Assembly: GCA_023437865.1 (NCBI GenBank)
Contig: JAEZFE010000467.1
Location: forward strand, 1-7,564
Source of the DNA: Pseudomonadota bacterium
GTDB taxonomy: Bacteria > Pseudomonadota > Alphaproteobacteria > Rhodospirillales > Magnetospirillaceae
Length of the DNA stretch: 7,564 nucleotides
Direction of reading: 5' to 3'
The position numbers and the translations under genes were made by a program. Positions 1 through 5,833 of the stretch are shown in pieces. The first letter of the stretch is position 1, and each line of letters begins with the position of its first letter. A model generated the notes under the pieces. It was given only the letters and a program-made list of their open reading frames with translations, made no database searches and was not told the origin of the DNA.

Positions 1-9
1 GCGTCGGAC

Positions 10-37
10 TTGACGCACGCTGCTCTAATGCCAAAAT
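10..37 (+). promoter_or_regulatory. Candidate sigma70-type promoter of the lipoprotein gene
   Basis: TTGACG at 10-15 matches the -35 consensus in five of six bases. CAAAAT at 32-37 matches the -10 consensus in four of six, with a 16-bp spacer. Transcription would begin near 44, giving a leader of about 30 nt before the start codon at 76. The call rests on sequence resemblance only. GC-rich alphaproteobacterial promoters are often degenerate, so this is tentative. Confidence 0.35.
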
Positions 38-75
38 GGCGCGCACGACTTCCACCAAAGAATGGGAAGCCCCCC

Positions 76-666
76 ATGTCCCTCCGACCCTCCCGTGCGG
101 TGTTGGCGCTGGCCGCCGCTCTCGCGCTCGCCGGCTGCCAGTCCAAGCCTCCGATCCAGAAGCTGCCCGACATCAGCTTTGCCGAGAAGCGTCCCATCCA
201 GCTGGATGTGGGGCAGCTTGAGATCGTCCCCGAATATGTCTCGCCGGCGAAGAAGCCCAACATCGAGCATCTGATGCCGGTCAGCCCCGAGAACGCCACC
301 GTGCGCTGGGCCCAGGACCGCCTGCGCCCGGTGGGCCGGTCGGGCTTTGCCCGCGTCGTCATCAAGGACGCCCGTGTGGTCGAGGTGCCGCTGCGGACCG
401 ACAAGGGCTTCACCGGCATGTTCAAGGAAGAGCAGTCGGCGCGCTTCGATGGCACCCTGGACGTTGCCATCCAGATCCTGGACGACCGCCACATTCCGGT
501 GGGCGACGTGGTGGCACGCGCCACCCGCACCAAGACCGTGCCCGAGGGCGCGTCGCTGAATGACCGCGACCGCGTGCTGTACGAGATCACCGAATCCCTG
601 ATCCGGGATATCGATGGGCAGATGGACGGGCTGGTCCGTTCCTACCTGAACCGCTGGGTGCAGTAG
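76..666 (+). CDS. Putative outer-membrane lipoprotein, function unknown
   Basis: A 196-residue protein that I do not recognise as a named family. The N-terminus is a classic lipoprotein signal: basic residues (SLRPSR), an Ala/Leu-rich hydrophobic core, then the lipobox L18-A19-G20-C21. Cys21 would be lipidated and become the mature N-terminus. The +2 residue is Gln, not Asp, which by the enterobacterial Lol rule favours outer-membrane sorting (inference). The mature part is soluble and mixed alpha/beta. A Pro-rich stretch follows the signal, and the C-terminus looks helical, ending in a Tyr-Leu-Asn-Arg-Trp-Val-Gln tail. No enzymatic motif is visible. The start at 76 is chosen because it puts the signal peptide at the N-terminus and has a purine-rich GGGAAG at 64-69. 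The same frame is open upstream to a TTG at 10, but that would bury the signal peptide behind 22 residues. The gene stands alone on this strand and is followed by a strong terminator. Coding status is confident; function is unknown. Confidence 0.85.
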   Translation: MSLRPSRAVLALAAALALAGCQSKPPIQKLPDISFAEKRPIQLDVGQLEIVPEYVSPAKKPNIEHLMPVSPENATVRWAQDRLRPVGRSGFARVVIKDARVVEVPLRTDKGFTGMFKEEQSARFDGTLDVAIQILDDRHIPVGDVVARATRTKTVPEGASLNDRDRVLYEITESLIRDIDGQMDGLVRSYLNRWVQ

Positions 667-682
667 GCTCGGCTGGAATAGG

Positions 683-716
683 AAAACCCCCGGCACCGCA
701 GGGTGCCGGGGGTTTT
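683..716. terminator. Symmetric bidirectional intrinsic terminator
   Basis: A perfect 15-bp inverted repeat (683-697 with 702-716) closes a 4-nt loop, GCAG. The arms start with AAAA and end with TTTT, so each strand reads a GC-rich hairpin followed by a run of U (five T on the plus strand). It begins 17 nt after the stop of the plus-strand lipoprotein gene. It also lies 7 nt past the stop of the minus-strand trkH pair, so it can end transcription of both convergent units. Confidence 0.92.
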
Positions 717-723
717 TGTCTGC

Positions 724-2172
724 CTATTGCTTCCAGAAGCTGGGGACGAACAGCACCAGGAAGATGAACATCTCCAGGCGTCCGAACAGCATGCCGGCGG
801 CCAGCAGCAGCTTGGCCATCTCGGGCAGGGCGGCGAAGGTGCGGCCGGGACCGATAGTGTCGCCCAGGCCCGGTCCCAGGTTCGAAATGGCGGAGCCGGC
901 GCCAGAGATGGCCGAGATGAAGTCAAGTCCCAACATGCCGAGCATCATGGACAGGACGGCGAAGCCCAGCGCGTAGACGAACAGGAAGCCCATGACGGAT
1001 TCGAGGATTTCGTCCGAAATGGGCTTCCTGTTGAAGGTGGGGATCTCGACACCGTGCGGGCGCAGGAGGTGGCGCATCTGGACGCGGGCATTGGCGAACA
1101 GCAGGTGCAGGCGGAACACCTTGATGCCGGCGGCGGTCGAGCCGGCGCAGCCGCCCACGAAGGTAACAAAGAACAGGATGGCCGCCGGCAGGCCCACCCA
1201 GTCGCTGTAATCGATGGTGGTCAGCCCGGTGCCGGTCATCACGGTGACGGCGGTGAAGACGCCATGACGGATGGCGGTCAGCGGCTCGTAGTCCCTGTCG
1301 ACCAGAAGCCACAGGGTGACCCCGCCGGCCGCCAGCAACATCAGGCCCAGATACCAGTGCAACTGCTGATCCCGCAGCGCGCGGCGCCACTCGCCCTGGG
1401 CTACGATGAAGAACAGCATGAACGGCAACCCGCCCATGATCATGCCCAGACAGACGATCATGTCCACGGTGGCGCTGTTGAAATAGGCCAGGGATGTATC
1501 GTGGGTGCCGAAGCCGCCAGTAGCAATGGTGCTCATGGCATGCACGATCGCGTCGAAGCGGCCCAGGCCAGCCATCCACAACGCCAAGGCCAACGTTGCC
1601 GTCAGGCCCACGTAGACCGCCATGATGGTGCTGCCGATGCGGGCCGCGCGCGGTGTCGCCCGGTCGTTGCCTGAGGTCACCTGGATGCGGAAGATCTGCA
1701 TGCCGCCGATGTTGAGCACCGGCAGCACCGCCACCGCCATGACGATGATCCCCAGGCCTCCCATCCAGTTGAGCTGGCTGCGCCACAGCAGAAGCCCCGG
1801 TGGCAGGCGGTCGAGACCCGTGATAACGGTGGCGCCCGTGGTGGTAAGGCCGCTGGTGGCCTCGAAAATGGCGTCCACCGCCGACAGATGGGCAGGGCCC
1901 AGCATCATCGGCAGAGCGGCGAATAGGCAGGGCGCGATCCACCCCAGCGCGGCAGCCAGATAGGTCTGGCGGACCGACAACTCGCGAAAATCGGTCTGCG
2001 CGCCCAGCACCAAGACCAGGCCGGCGAACAGGGTGATGCCGCCCGACAGTACGAAGGCCTGCCACTCCTCGTCACCGGCGATCAGATCGATGGCGGCCGG
2101 CACTGCCATGGAGGCGGCAAGCAGGCACAGGATGAGCCCGACGATTTGGGCCACGGGGCGGAAGTCAATCAT
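724..2172 (-). CDS. trkH: Trk-type potassium uptake protein TrkH, downstream paralog
   Basis: A 482-residue polytopic inner-membrane protein of the Trk/Ktr/HKT family; Escherichia coli TrkH is about the same length. The family moves K+ through a pore made of four pseudo-repeats, normally gated by the cytoplasmic NAD/ATP-binding subunit TrkA. The four filter segments are visible: TTTG around 110-113, ATGG at 217-220, TGTG at 313-316 and NLGPG at 431-435. The glycine-rich intramembrane gate loop GCAGSTAAGIK lies at 341-351. The third filter reads T-G-T-G-L, where the upstream paralog has the more usual T-T-T-G-F. The ATG start lies 5 bp after the stop of the upstream trkH. A GAGGG overlapping that stop codon suggests translational coupling. 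The gene ends at the bidirectional terminator. No trkA is within the window. The family assignment is very secure; transport selectivity and affinity cannot be read from sequence. Confidence 0.95.
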   Translation of the reverse strand: MIDFRPVAQIVGLILCLLAASMAVPAAIDLIAGDEEWQAFVLSGGITLFAGLVLVLGAQTDFRELSVRQTYLAAALGWIAPCLFAALPMMLGPAHLSAVDAIFEATSGLTTTGATVITGLDRLPPGLLLWRSQLNWMGGLGIIVMAVAVLPVLNIGGMQIFRIQVTSGNDRATPRAARIGSTIMAVYVGLTATLALALWMAGLGRFDAIVHAMSTIATGGFGTHDTSLAYFNSATVDMIVCLGMIMGGLPFMLFFIVAQGEWRRALRDQQLHWYLGLMLLAAGGVTLWLLVDRDYEPLTAIRHGVFTAVTVMTGTGLTTIDYSDWVGLPAAILFFVTFVGGCAGSTAAGIKVFRLHLLFANARVQMRHLLRPHGVEIPTFNRKPISDEILESVMGFLFVYALGFAVLSMMLGMLGLDFISAISGAGSAISNLGPGLGDTIGPGRTFAALPEMAKLLLAAGMLFGRLEMFIFLVLFVPSFWKQ

Positions 2173-2177
2173 GGCCC

Positions 2178-3626
2178 TCAGCCCCGCCAGAACGAACGTG
2201 TAAACAGAACGATCACGGTGAACAGTTCAAGCCGGCCCAGGATCATCTCAAAGGCCATGATCCACTTGGCAAGCTCTGGCACCATCTTGTAATTGCCCGC
2301 AGGGCCAATGGTGGGGCCCAGACCCGGGCCCACGTTCGAAATTGCCTGCGCCGAGCCGGTGATGGCGCTGACCAGGTCCATGCCGACCAACGAAAGGGCG
2401 ATGGCGAAAATGGCGAAGCTCAGGAAATAGACCGTCATGAACCCCAGCACCGAGTCCACCACGGGCTTGGGGATGCGGCGCTCGTTGAAATCGATCACGA
2501 ACACGCCGTGGGGGTGCAGCAGGCGTTTCAGATGCACGCCCGCCAGCTTGAACAGCACCTCCCAGCGGAAAATCTTCACGCCGCCGGCGGTCGATCCGGT
2601 ACAGCCGCCGATGAACGTCAGCACGAAAAAGATCACCTGGGCGAAGCCGCCCCACTTGTCGTAATCGGTGGTGGCGAAGCCGGTGGTGGTGACGATGGAA
2701 ACCACGTTGAAGGTGGCATGGGTTAACGCCTCGCCCGGCTCCATGTCGTTGACCGCCCATTGCCAGAACGTCAGCAGGGCGGAGAAGAAGGCGAGGAAGC
2801 CCAGGTACCAGCGGATTTGGCTGTCGGTAAAGAACGGCCAGCGGCCGTGCTTCCACGGGCTGATGAACAGGGTGAAGGTGGCGCCGCCCACCAGCATGGC
2901 CAGGATGGTCACCCACTGGGTTGCAGTGCTCCAATTGCCCATGGACGCGTCCGAGGTGGAAAACCCGCCGGTGCCCAGCGCCGCGAAGGCATGGCAGACC
3001 GCCTCGAACGGCGTCATGCCGGTGGCCCACATTCCAAGGGCTGCCAACAGGGTGAAGGCCAGGTAGAGCAAGCCGATGGAACCGGCCACCTGGGCGGTGC
3101 GCGGCTTGACCTTCTCGCTCTTGTCCGAAGACTCCATCTTAAAGAGCTGCATGCCGCCGATGCGCAGGATCGGCAGGATTGCCACCGCCATGACAATGAT
3201 GCCGAGGCCGCCCAGCCAGACCAGCAGCGCGCGCCAGAGCAGGATGCCCTTGGGCGCCTTGTCCAAGCCGGTGATGACGGTGGAGCCGGTGGTGGTCAAT
3301 CCGCTCGCCGCTTCGAAGATGCCGTCGGCAATGCTGAGCGACAGGCCCGAGAAGATGAATGGCAGCGCACCGAAGATTGTCAGCAGAAACCACGTGCAGG
3401 CAGTCAGCAGGAAGGCCTGCCGGGTGGTCAGCGGCTCGCGCCGCCCGGGCTGCGCGCCCAGGGTCATGGCCAGGCCGATGAACCCGGTCACTAACCCCGA
3501 GGCTGCGAACACCTTCCAATCGGGGTCGCCCGAGGCACCATCCACCAAGGCCGGCACGCCCATGGCCGCAGCCAGGACGAGCAGCAGGATGCCGTTGACG
3601 AAAATGACCGGCTTGAAGTCGATCAC
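2178..3626 (-). CDS. trkH: Trk-type potassium uptake protein TrkH, upstream paralog
   Basis: A 482-residue TrkH-family K+ translocating subunit, first gene of a two-gene unit with its paralog downstream. Both begin MIDF(R/K)PV, have identical lengths and align almost without gaps, so they arose by duplication. Filter segments are canonical: TTTG at 111-114, GTGG at 218-221, TTTGF at 313-317 and NVGPG at 431-435. The intramembrane gate loop GCTGSTAGGVK is at 341-351. Many hydrophobic helices span the protein, with charged cytoplasmic loops at about 160-180 and 365-390. Translation starts at a GTG (3624-3626). A GGGGG-containing, slightly distant ribosome-binding site lies at 3637-3641. Starting here gives the same MIDF N-terminus as the paralog, which supports the choice. 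It is divergent from the radical SAM gene across 87 bp. I found no convincing promoter for it in that spacer. TrkA must be encoded elsewhere if it is needed. Confidence 0.95.
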   Translation of the reverse strand: MIDFKPVIFVNGILLLVLAAAMGVPALVDGASGDPDWKVFAASGLVTGFIGLAMTLGAQPGRREPLTTRQAFLLTACTWFLLTIFGALPFIFSGLSLSIADGIFEAASGLTTTGSTVITGLDKAPKGILLWRALLVWLGGLGIIVMAVAILPILRIGGMQLFKMESSDKSEKVKPRTAQVAGSIGLLYLAFTLLAALGMWATGMTPFEAVCHAFAALGTGGFSTSDASMGNWSTATQWVTILAMLVGGATFTLFISPWKHGRWPFFTDSQIRWYLGFLAFFSALLTFWQWAVNDMEPGEALTHATFNVVSIVTTTGFATTDYDKWGGFAQVIFFVLTFIGGCTGSTAGGVKIFRWEVLFKLAGVHLKRLLHPHGVFVIDFNERRIPKPVVDSVLGFMTVYFLSFAIFAIALSLVGMDLVSAITGSAQAISNVGPGLGPTIGPAGNYKMVPELAKWIMAFEMILGRLELFTVIVLFTRSFWRG

Positions 3627-3678
3627 GCGAAAGAAGCCCCCTGATTTCGTCAGGACTAATGGCTCGCTTCGCGCGGAC

Positions 3679-3707
3679 TGTCCAGCAAATCGTGGTGCCG
3701 CTATGAT
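3679..3707 (+). promoter_or_regulatory. Candidate promoter giving a leaderless radical SAM transcript
   Basis: TATGAT at 3702-3707 matches the -10 consensus in five of six bases. A weak -35 (TGTCCA, 3679-3684) lies 17 bp upstream. Only six bases separate the -10 box from the ATG at 3714, so transcription would start at or next to the start codon. There is no clear Shine-Dalgarno sequence before that ATG. This 87-bp spacer (3627-3713) must also hold any promoter for the divergent trkH pair, but none is obvious on that strand. Confidence 0.4.
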
Positions 3708-3713
3708 CGGCCC

Positions 3714-4547
3714 ATGAGCCTAGCCACTCTCTCCCTTGCCCACCGTGCCGCCCGTGCGGTGGCCGGATTGGCGGCCTGCACCCTGTGCGCGCGCCGCTGC
3801 GGGGCCGACCGCACGCAAGGTATCCGCCGTGCCACCTGCCAGACCGGCCGCCTGGCCAAGGTGGCATGGTGGGGAGAATGGGCGGACGCGCCGGCCGGGC
3901 TGGAGGGGGCTGGCGCTATCTTGTTCGCCGGCTGCAACCTGCGCTGCCTGGCCTGTTCCACCTGGCAGGCGAGTTGGGAGGGAGAGGGGCGCGAGGTCAC
4001 CGCCCGCGAACTGGCCGACATCATGCTGGCGCTGCAAGCCGAGGGGCGCACCCATCTGGCGCTGGTCAGCCCCAGCCACGTGCCGGCGCAGATTTTGGAG
4101 GCGCTGGCGTTGGCCGAGGGACTGACCATGAAGCTTGTATGGGACTCGGGCGGCTATGACAGCGTCGAAACCCTGGCGCTGTTCGAGGGGCTGGTGGAGG
4201 TTTACGTGCCCGACGTGAAGCACGGCGATGCGGCGGCGGCGCGGGTGTGCACGGGCGTGGCCGACTATCCCCAGGTCAATCGCCGCGTGGTGGCCGAGAT
4301 GATACGCCAGGTGGGACTGGAGAAGGTCATCCTCCGCCATCTGGTTCTGCCCAACGGCTTGGCCGGCACCGAGTTGGCGATGGCAGGTCTGGCGGCGGGA
4401 ACGCGGGTGGAGGCGCGGGGGGATTACCAGCCGCTGTTCCGCGCATACCGCATGGCCAAACTGAACCGGCCGGTGACGGGAGAGGAGCTGGCGGAGGCGC
4501 GGGCATATCTCCCTCCCCCGGTGCCGCCGGAGAAGGGAGAGCGTTGA
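3714..4547 (+). CDS. PflX-like (COG1313) radical SAM protein
   Basis: A 277-residue radical SAM protein resembling the PflX/COG1313 group, which is related to pyruvate formate-lyase activating enzymes. Its substrate is not established. The [4Fe-4S]/SAM motif is C74-x3-C78-x2-C81 (CNLRCLAC), preceded by the group's typical I-L-F-A-G segment. An N-terminal Cys cluster, C22-x2-C25-x3-C29 with C42 (CTLCARRCG...C), is also typical of this group and may bind a second metal or cluster (inference). Other family hallmarks are a VSPSHVPAQILEAL segment near 115-130, a WDSGGYDSVETL segment near 143-154, PDVKH near 169, DYPQVNR near 187-193 and RHLVLPNG near 210-217. The family assignment follows from these together. 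No glycyl-radical enzyme or other obvious partner is nearby. The start codon lacks a clear ribosome-binding site; a -10-like box sits directly upstream. The C-terminus ends in a short Pro-rich tail. The gene meets folE tail to tail. Confidence 0.88.
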   Translation: MSLATLSLAHRAARAVAGLAACTLCARRCGADRTQGIRRATCQTGRLAKVAWWGEWADAPAGLEGAGAILFAGCNLRCLACSTWQASWEGEGREVTARELADIMLALQAEGRTHLALVSPSHVPAQILEALALAEGLTMKLVWDSGGYDSVETLALFEGLVEVYVPDVKHGDAAAARVCTGVADYPQVNRRVVAEMIRQVGLEKVILRHLVLPNGLAGTELAMAGLAAGTRVEARGDYQPLFRAYRMAKLNRPVTGEELAEARAYLPPPVPPEKGER

Positions 4548-4555
4548 GTTTCAGT

Positions 4556-5200
4556 TCAGGCGTTGGACAGCCCGTCGTGGCGGCCCTGGATGAGCGCCAT
4601 GAATTCGCGCCGCGTGGCGGGGTTGTCGCGGAAAGCGCCCAGCATGCGGCTGGTGATCATGGTCACGCCGGGCTTGTGCACGCCGCGCGTGGTCATGCAT
4701 TGATGCGCGGCCTCGATCACCACGGCGACGCCCTTGGGCTGCAGCACCTCGTTCACCGCGTTGGCGATCTGGCTGGTCAGCTTTTCCTGGATCTGCAGGC
4801 GCTTTGAAAACACCTCGACCACGCGCGCCAGTTTGGAGATGCCGACGACCCGGCGGTCGGGCAGATAGGCCACGTGGGCCTTGCCGATGATGGGCACCAT
4901 GTGATGCTCGCAATGGCTCTCCAGACGGATGTCGCGCAACAGCACCATCTCGTCGTAACCCGCGGTTTCCTCGAAGGTGCGGGTCAGGATGTCCACCGGG
5001 TCCTGGTCGTAGCCGGCGAAGAACTCCTCATACGAGCGCACCACCCGGTCGGGCGTGCCGCGCAGGCCCTCGCGGTCGGGGTCGTCGCCGGCCCAGCGCA
5101 GCAGCGTGCGCACCGCCTCCTCCGCTTCAGCCCGGCTGGGGCGGCCGGTGCGGGCGGCATCGCGCAATTCCTGGGGAAGGGTAAGATCGTTTGTCGTCAT
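4556..5200 (-). CDS. folE: GTP cyclohydrolase I (type IA)
   Basis: A 214-residue cytoplasmic enzyme converting GTP to 7,8-dihydroneopterin triphosphate and formate, the first step of tetrahydrofolate (and pterin) synthesis. It matches zinc-dependent FolE throughout; the E. coli enzyme is 222 residues. Zinc ligands are C97 and H100 in the SHCEHH motif and C168 in the [10 protein letters not shown] motif. H166 corresponds to the catalytic histidine. GLRGTPDRV (45-53) and the [20 protein letters not shown] segment (120-139) are family signatures. The ATG at 5198-5200 is preceded by AGGGAA (minus strand, 5205-5210) four bases away, a convincing ribosome-binding site. It lies 71 bp downstream of apaG on the same strand, with no terminator-like U-run between them, so co-transcription is likely. 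The spacer folds into a strong stem-loop that may regulate it. The 3' end lies 8 bp from the end of the convergent radical SAM gene, with no terminator between. Confidence 0.97.
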   Translation of the reverse strand: MTTNDLTLPQELRDAARTGRPSRAEAEEAVRTLLRWAGDDPDREGLRGTPDRVVRSYEEFFAGYDQDPVDILTRTFEETAGYDEMVLLRDIRLESHCEHHMVPIIGKAHVAYLPDRRVVGISKLARVVEVFSKRLQIQEKLTSQIANAVNEVLQPKGVAVVIEAAHQCMTTRGVHKPGVTMITSRMLGAFRDNPATRREFMALIQGRHDGLSNA

Positions 5201-5215
5201 GAAATTCCCTGGTCT

Positions 5216-5271
5216 GCCTCTTACGGCCTATCGCCACCGGGATGTGGCGATACCCCTTGCCATTTACAAGC
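5216..5271 (-). promoter_or_regulatory. Structured leader upstream of folE
   Basis: On the minus strand a perfect 9-bp stem (TATCGCCAC with GTGGCGATA; plus coordinates 5244-5252 and 5229-5237) closes a 6-nt loop. Outside it, ATGGC (5259-5263) can pair with GCCGT (5223-5227) with one G-U pair. Farther out, GCTT (5268-5271) can pair with AGGC (5216-5219), also with one G-U. The 5' side carries an unpaired AAGGGG, opposite one G. The structure ends just before the folE ribosome-binding site at 5205-5210. No U-run follows, so it is not an intrinsic terminator. A tetrahydrofolate-sensing folE leader (THF-II) is known in Alphaproteobacteria. Whether this matches that consensus cannot be decided by eye. 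Confidence 0.45.
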
Positions 5272-5664
5272 CTAATTCAGGCGGTGGATTTCGTGGGGGC
5301 TGTCCAGTGAGAAGGCGGGGATCGAGACGTCGAATTTTTCGCCGTCGCCGCTTTCCATCTGGTAGGCGCCCATCATGATCCCCGAAGGCGTCGGCAGCGG
5401 CGTGCCGCTGGTGTATTCATAGGAAGCGCCGGGTGCCAGGACCGGCTGTTCGCCGACCACGCCGGCTCCCTGAACCTCCTGCACGCGGCCCAAGGCGTCG
5501 GTGATCTTCCAGTGGCGGCGCTTGAGCTGCACGGTGGCGTCGCTGTGGTTCTCGATGCGGACGCGGTAGGCCCAGACATAGTGGCTCTCGCTGGGCGAGG
5601 ACTGGTCTTCCAGATAGATGGGCTGGACCGACACGGTGATGCCGCGAGTGGTCTCGGAATACAT
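5272..5664 (-). CDS. apaG: ApaG family protein
   Basis: A 130-residue ApaG protein, a small beta-sandwich fold of the fibronectin-III type found across Proteobacteria. Its biochemical role is unsettled: it was linked genetically to Co2+/Mg2+ efflux in enteric bacteria, and it resembles a domain of some eukaryotic F-box proteins. The signature lies in the middle: [19 protein letters not shown] followed by the G66-x-G68-x2-G71 motif, then [19 protein letters not shown] and GAYQM. The length fits the family (about 125 residues). The ATG at 5664 is chosen because it gives the standard N-terminus. A GGGAT lies eight bases upstream. The frame stays open to a GTG at 5733, which would add 23 poorly hydrophobic residues atypical of the family. 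A sigma70-like promoter lies upstream at 5743-5770. It is followed on the same strand by folE. Confidence 0.95.
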   Translation of the reverse strand: MYSETTRGITVSVQPIYLEDQSSPSESHYVWAYRVRIENHSDATVQLKRRHWKITDALGRVQEVQGAGVVGEQPVLAPGASYEYTSGTPLPTPSGIMMGAYQMESGDGEKFDVSIPAFSLDSPHEIHRLN

Positions 5665-5742
5665 GGCAGCAATCCCGAACTGATCATCCCAAGGCGCACC
5701 GGCACGCTCCGAAATGGGGGCGCGGGCCGACACTTCACGGTC

Positions 5743-5770
5743 ATATTAGACCCGTTTGATGGGATGTCCA
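5743..5770 (-). promoter_or_regulatory. Candidate promoter of apaG (and folE)
   Basis: Read on the minus strand, TGGACA (5765-5770) matches the -35 consensus in five of six bases. TAATAT (5743-5748) matches the -10 consensus in four of six, with a 16-bp spacer. Transcription would start near 5736, giving a leader of roughly 70 nt before the ATG at 5664. It sits downstream of the terminator-like hairpin of the preceding gene, which fits a new transcription unit starting here. Confidence 0.5.
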
Positions 5771-5803
5771 CCGTGCCGCTGGTGCAAGCGCCGTTAGGGC
5801 GGG

Positions 5804-5825
5804 AAACGGGGAGGGCGGCCTCCCC
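5804..5825 (-). terminator. Short GC-rich terminator after the OmpA-like gene
   Basis: On the minus strand GGGGAGG (5819-5825) pairs perfectly with CCTCCCC (5808-5814) around a 4-nt loop. A G and three T (5804-5807) follow. It begins 8 nt after the stop codon of the OmpA-domain gene. The U-run is short, so termination may be partial. Confidence 0.5.
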
Positions 5826-5833
5826 ATCCCGGA

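Noticed and set aside
10..75. Upstream TTG start extending the lipoprotein by 22 residues
   Set aside because: It would bury the lipoprotein signal peptide, and it overlaps the candidate -35 box. The ATG at 76 has a plausible ribosome-binding site.
25..696. A 223-codon minus-strand open frame opposite the lipoprotein gene
   Set aside because: It crosses the terminator hairpin, has no recognisable domain and is opposite a gene with a proper signal peptide.
703..1674. A 323-codon plus-strand open frame across the downstream trkH
   Set aside because: It is antisense to a certain TrkH gene. Its translation is very rich in Gln, His, Gly and Asp with no family resemblance, typical of a shadow frame in GC-rich DNA.
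5229..5252. The folE-leader stem-loop as an intrinsic terminator of apaG
   Set aside because: There is no U-run on either side, so a regulatory or processing role is more likely than termination.
5665..5733. GTG start at 5733 extending ApaG by 23 residues
   Set aside because: The extension is atypical for ApaG. The ATG at 5664 gives the normal length and N-terminus. If the candidate promoter is right, the GTG would lie only a few bases from the transcription start.
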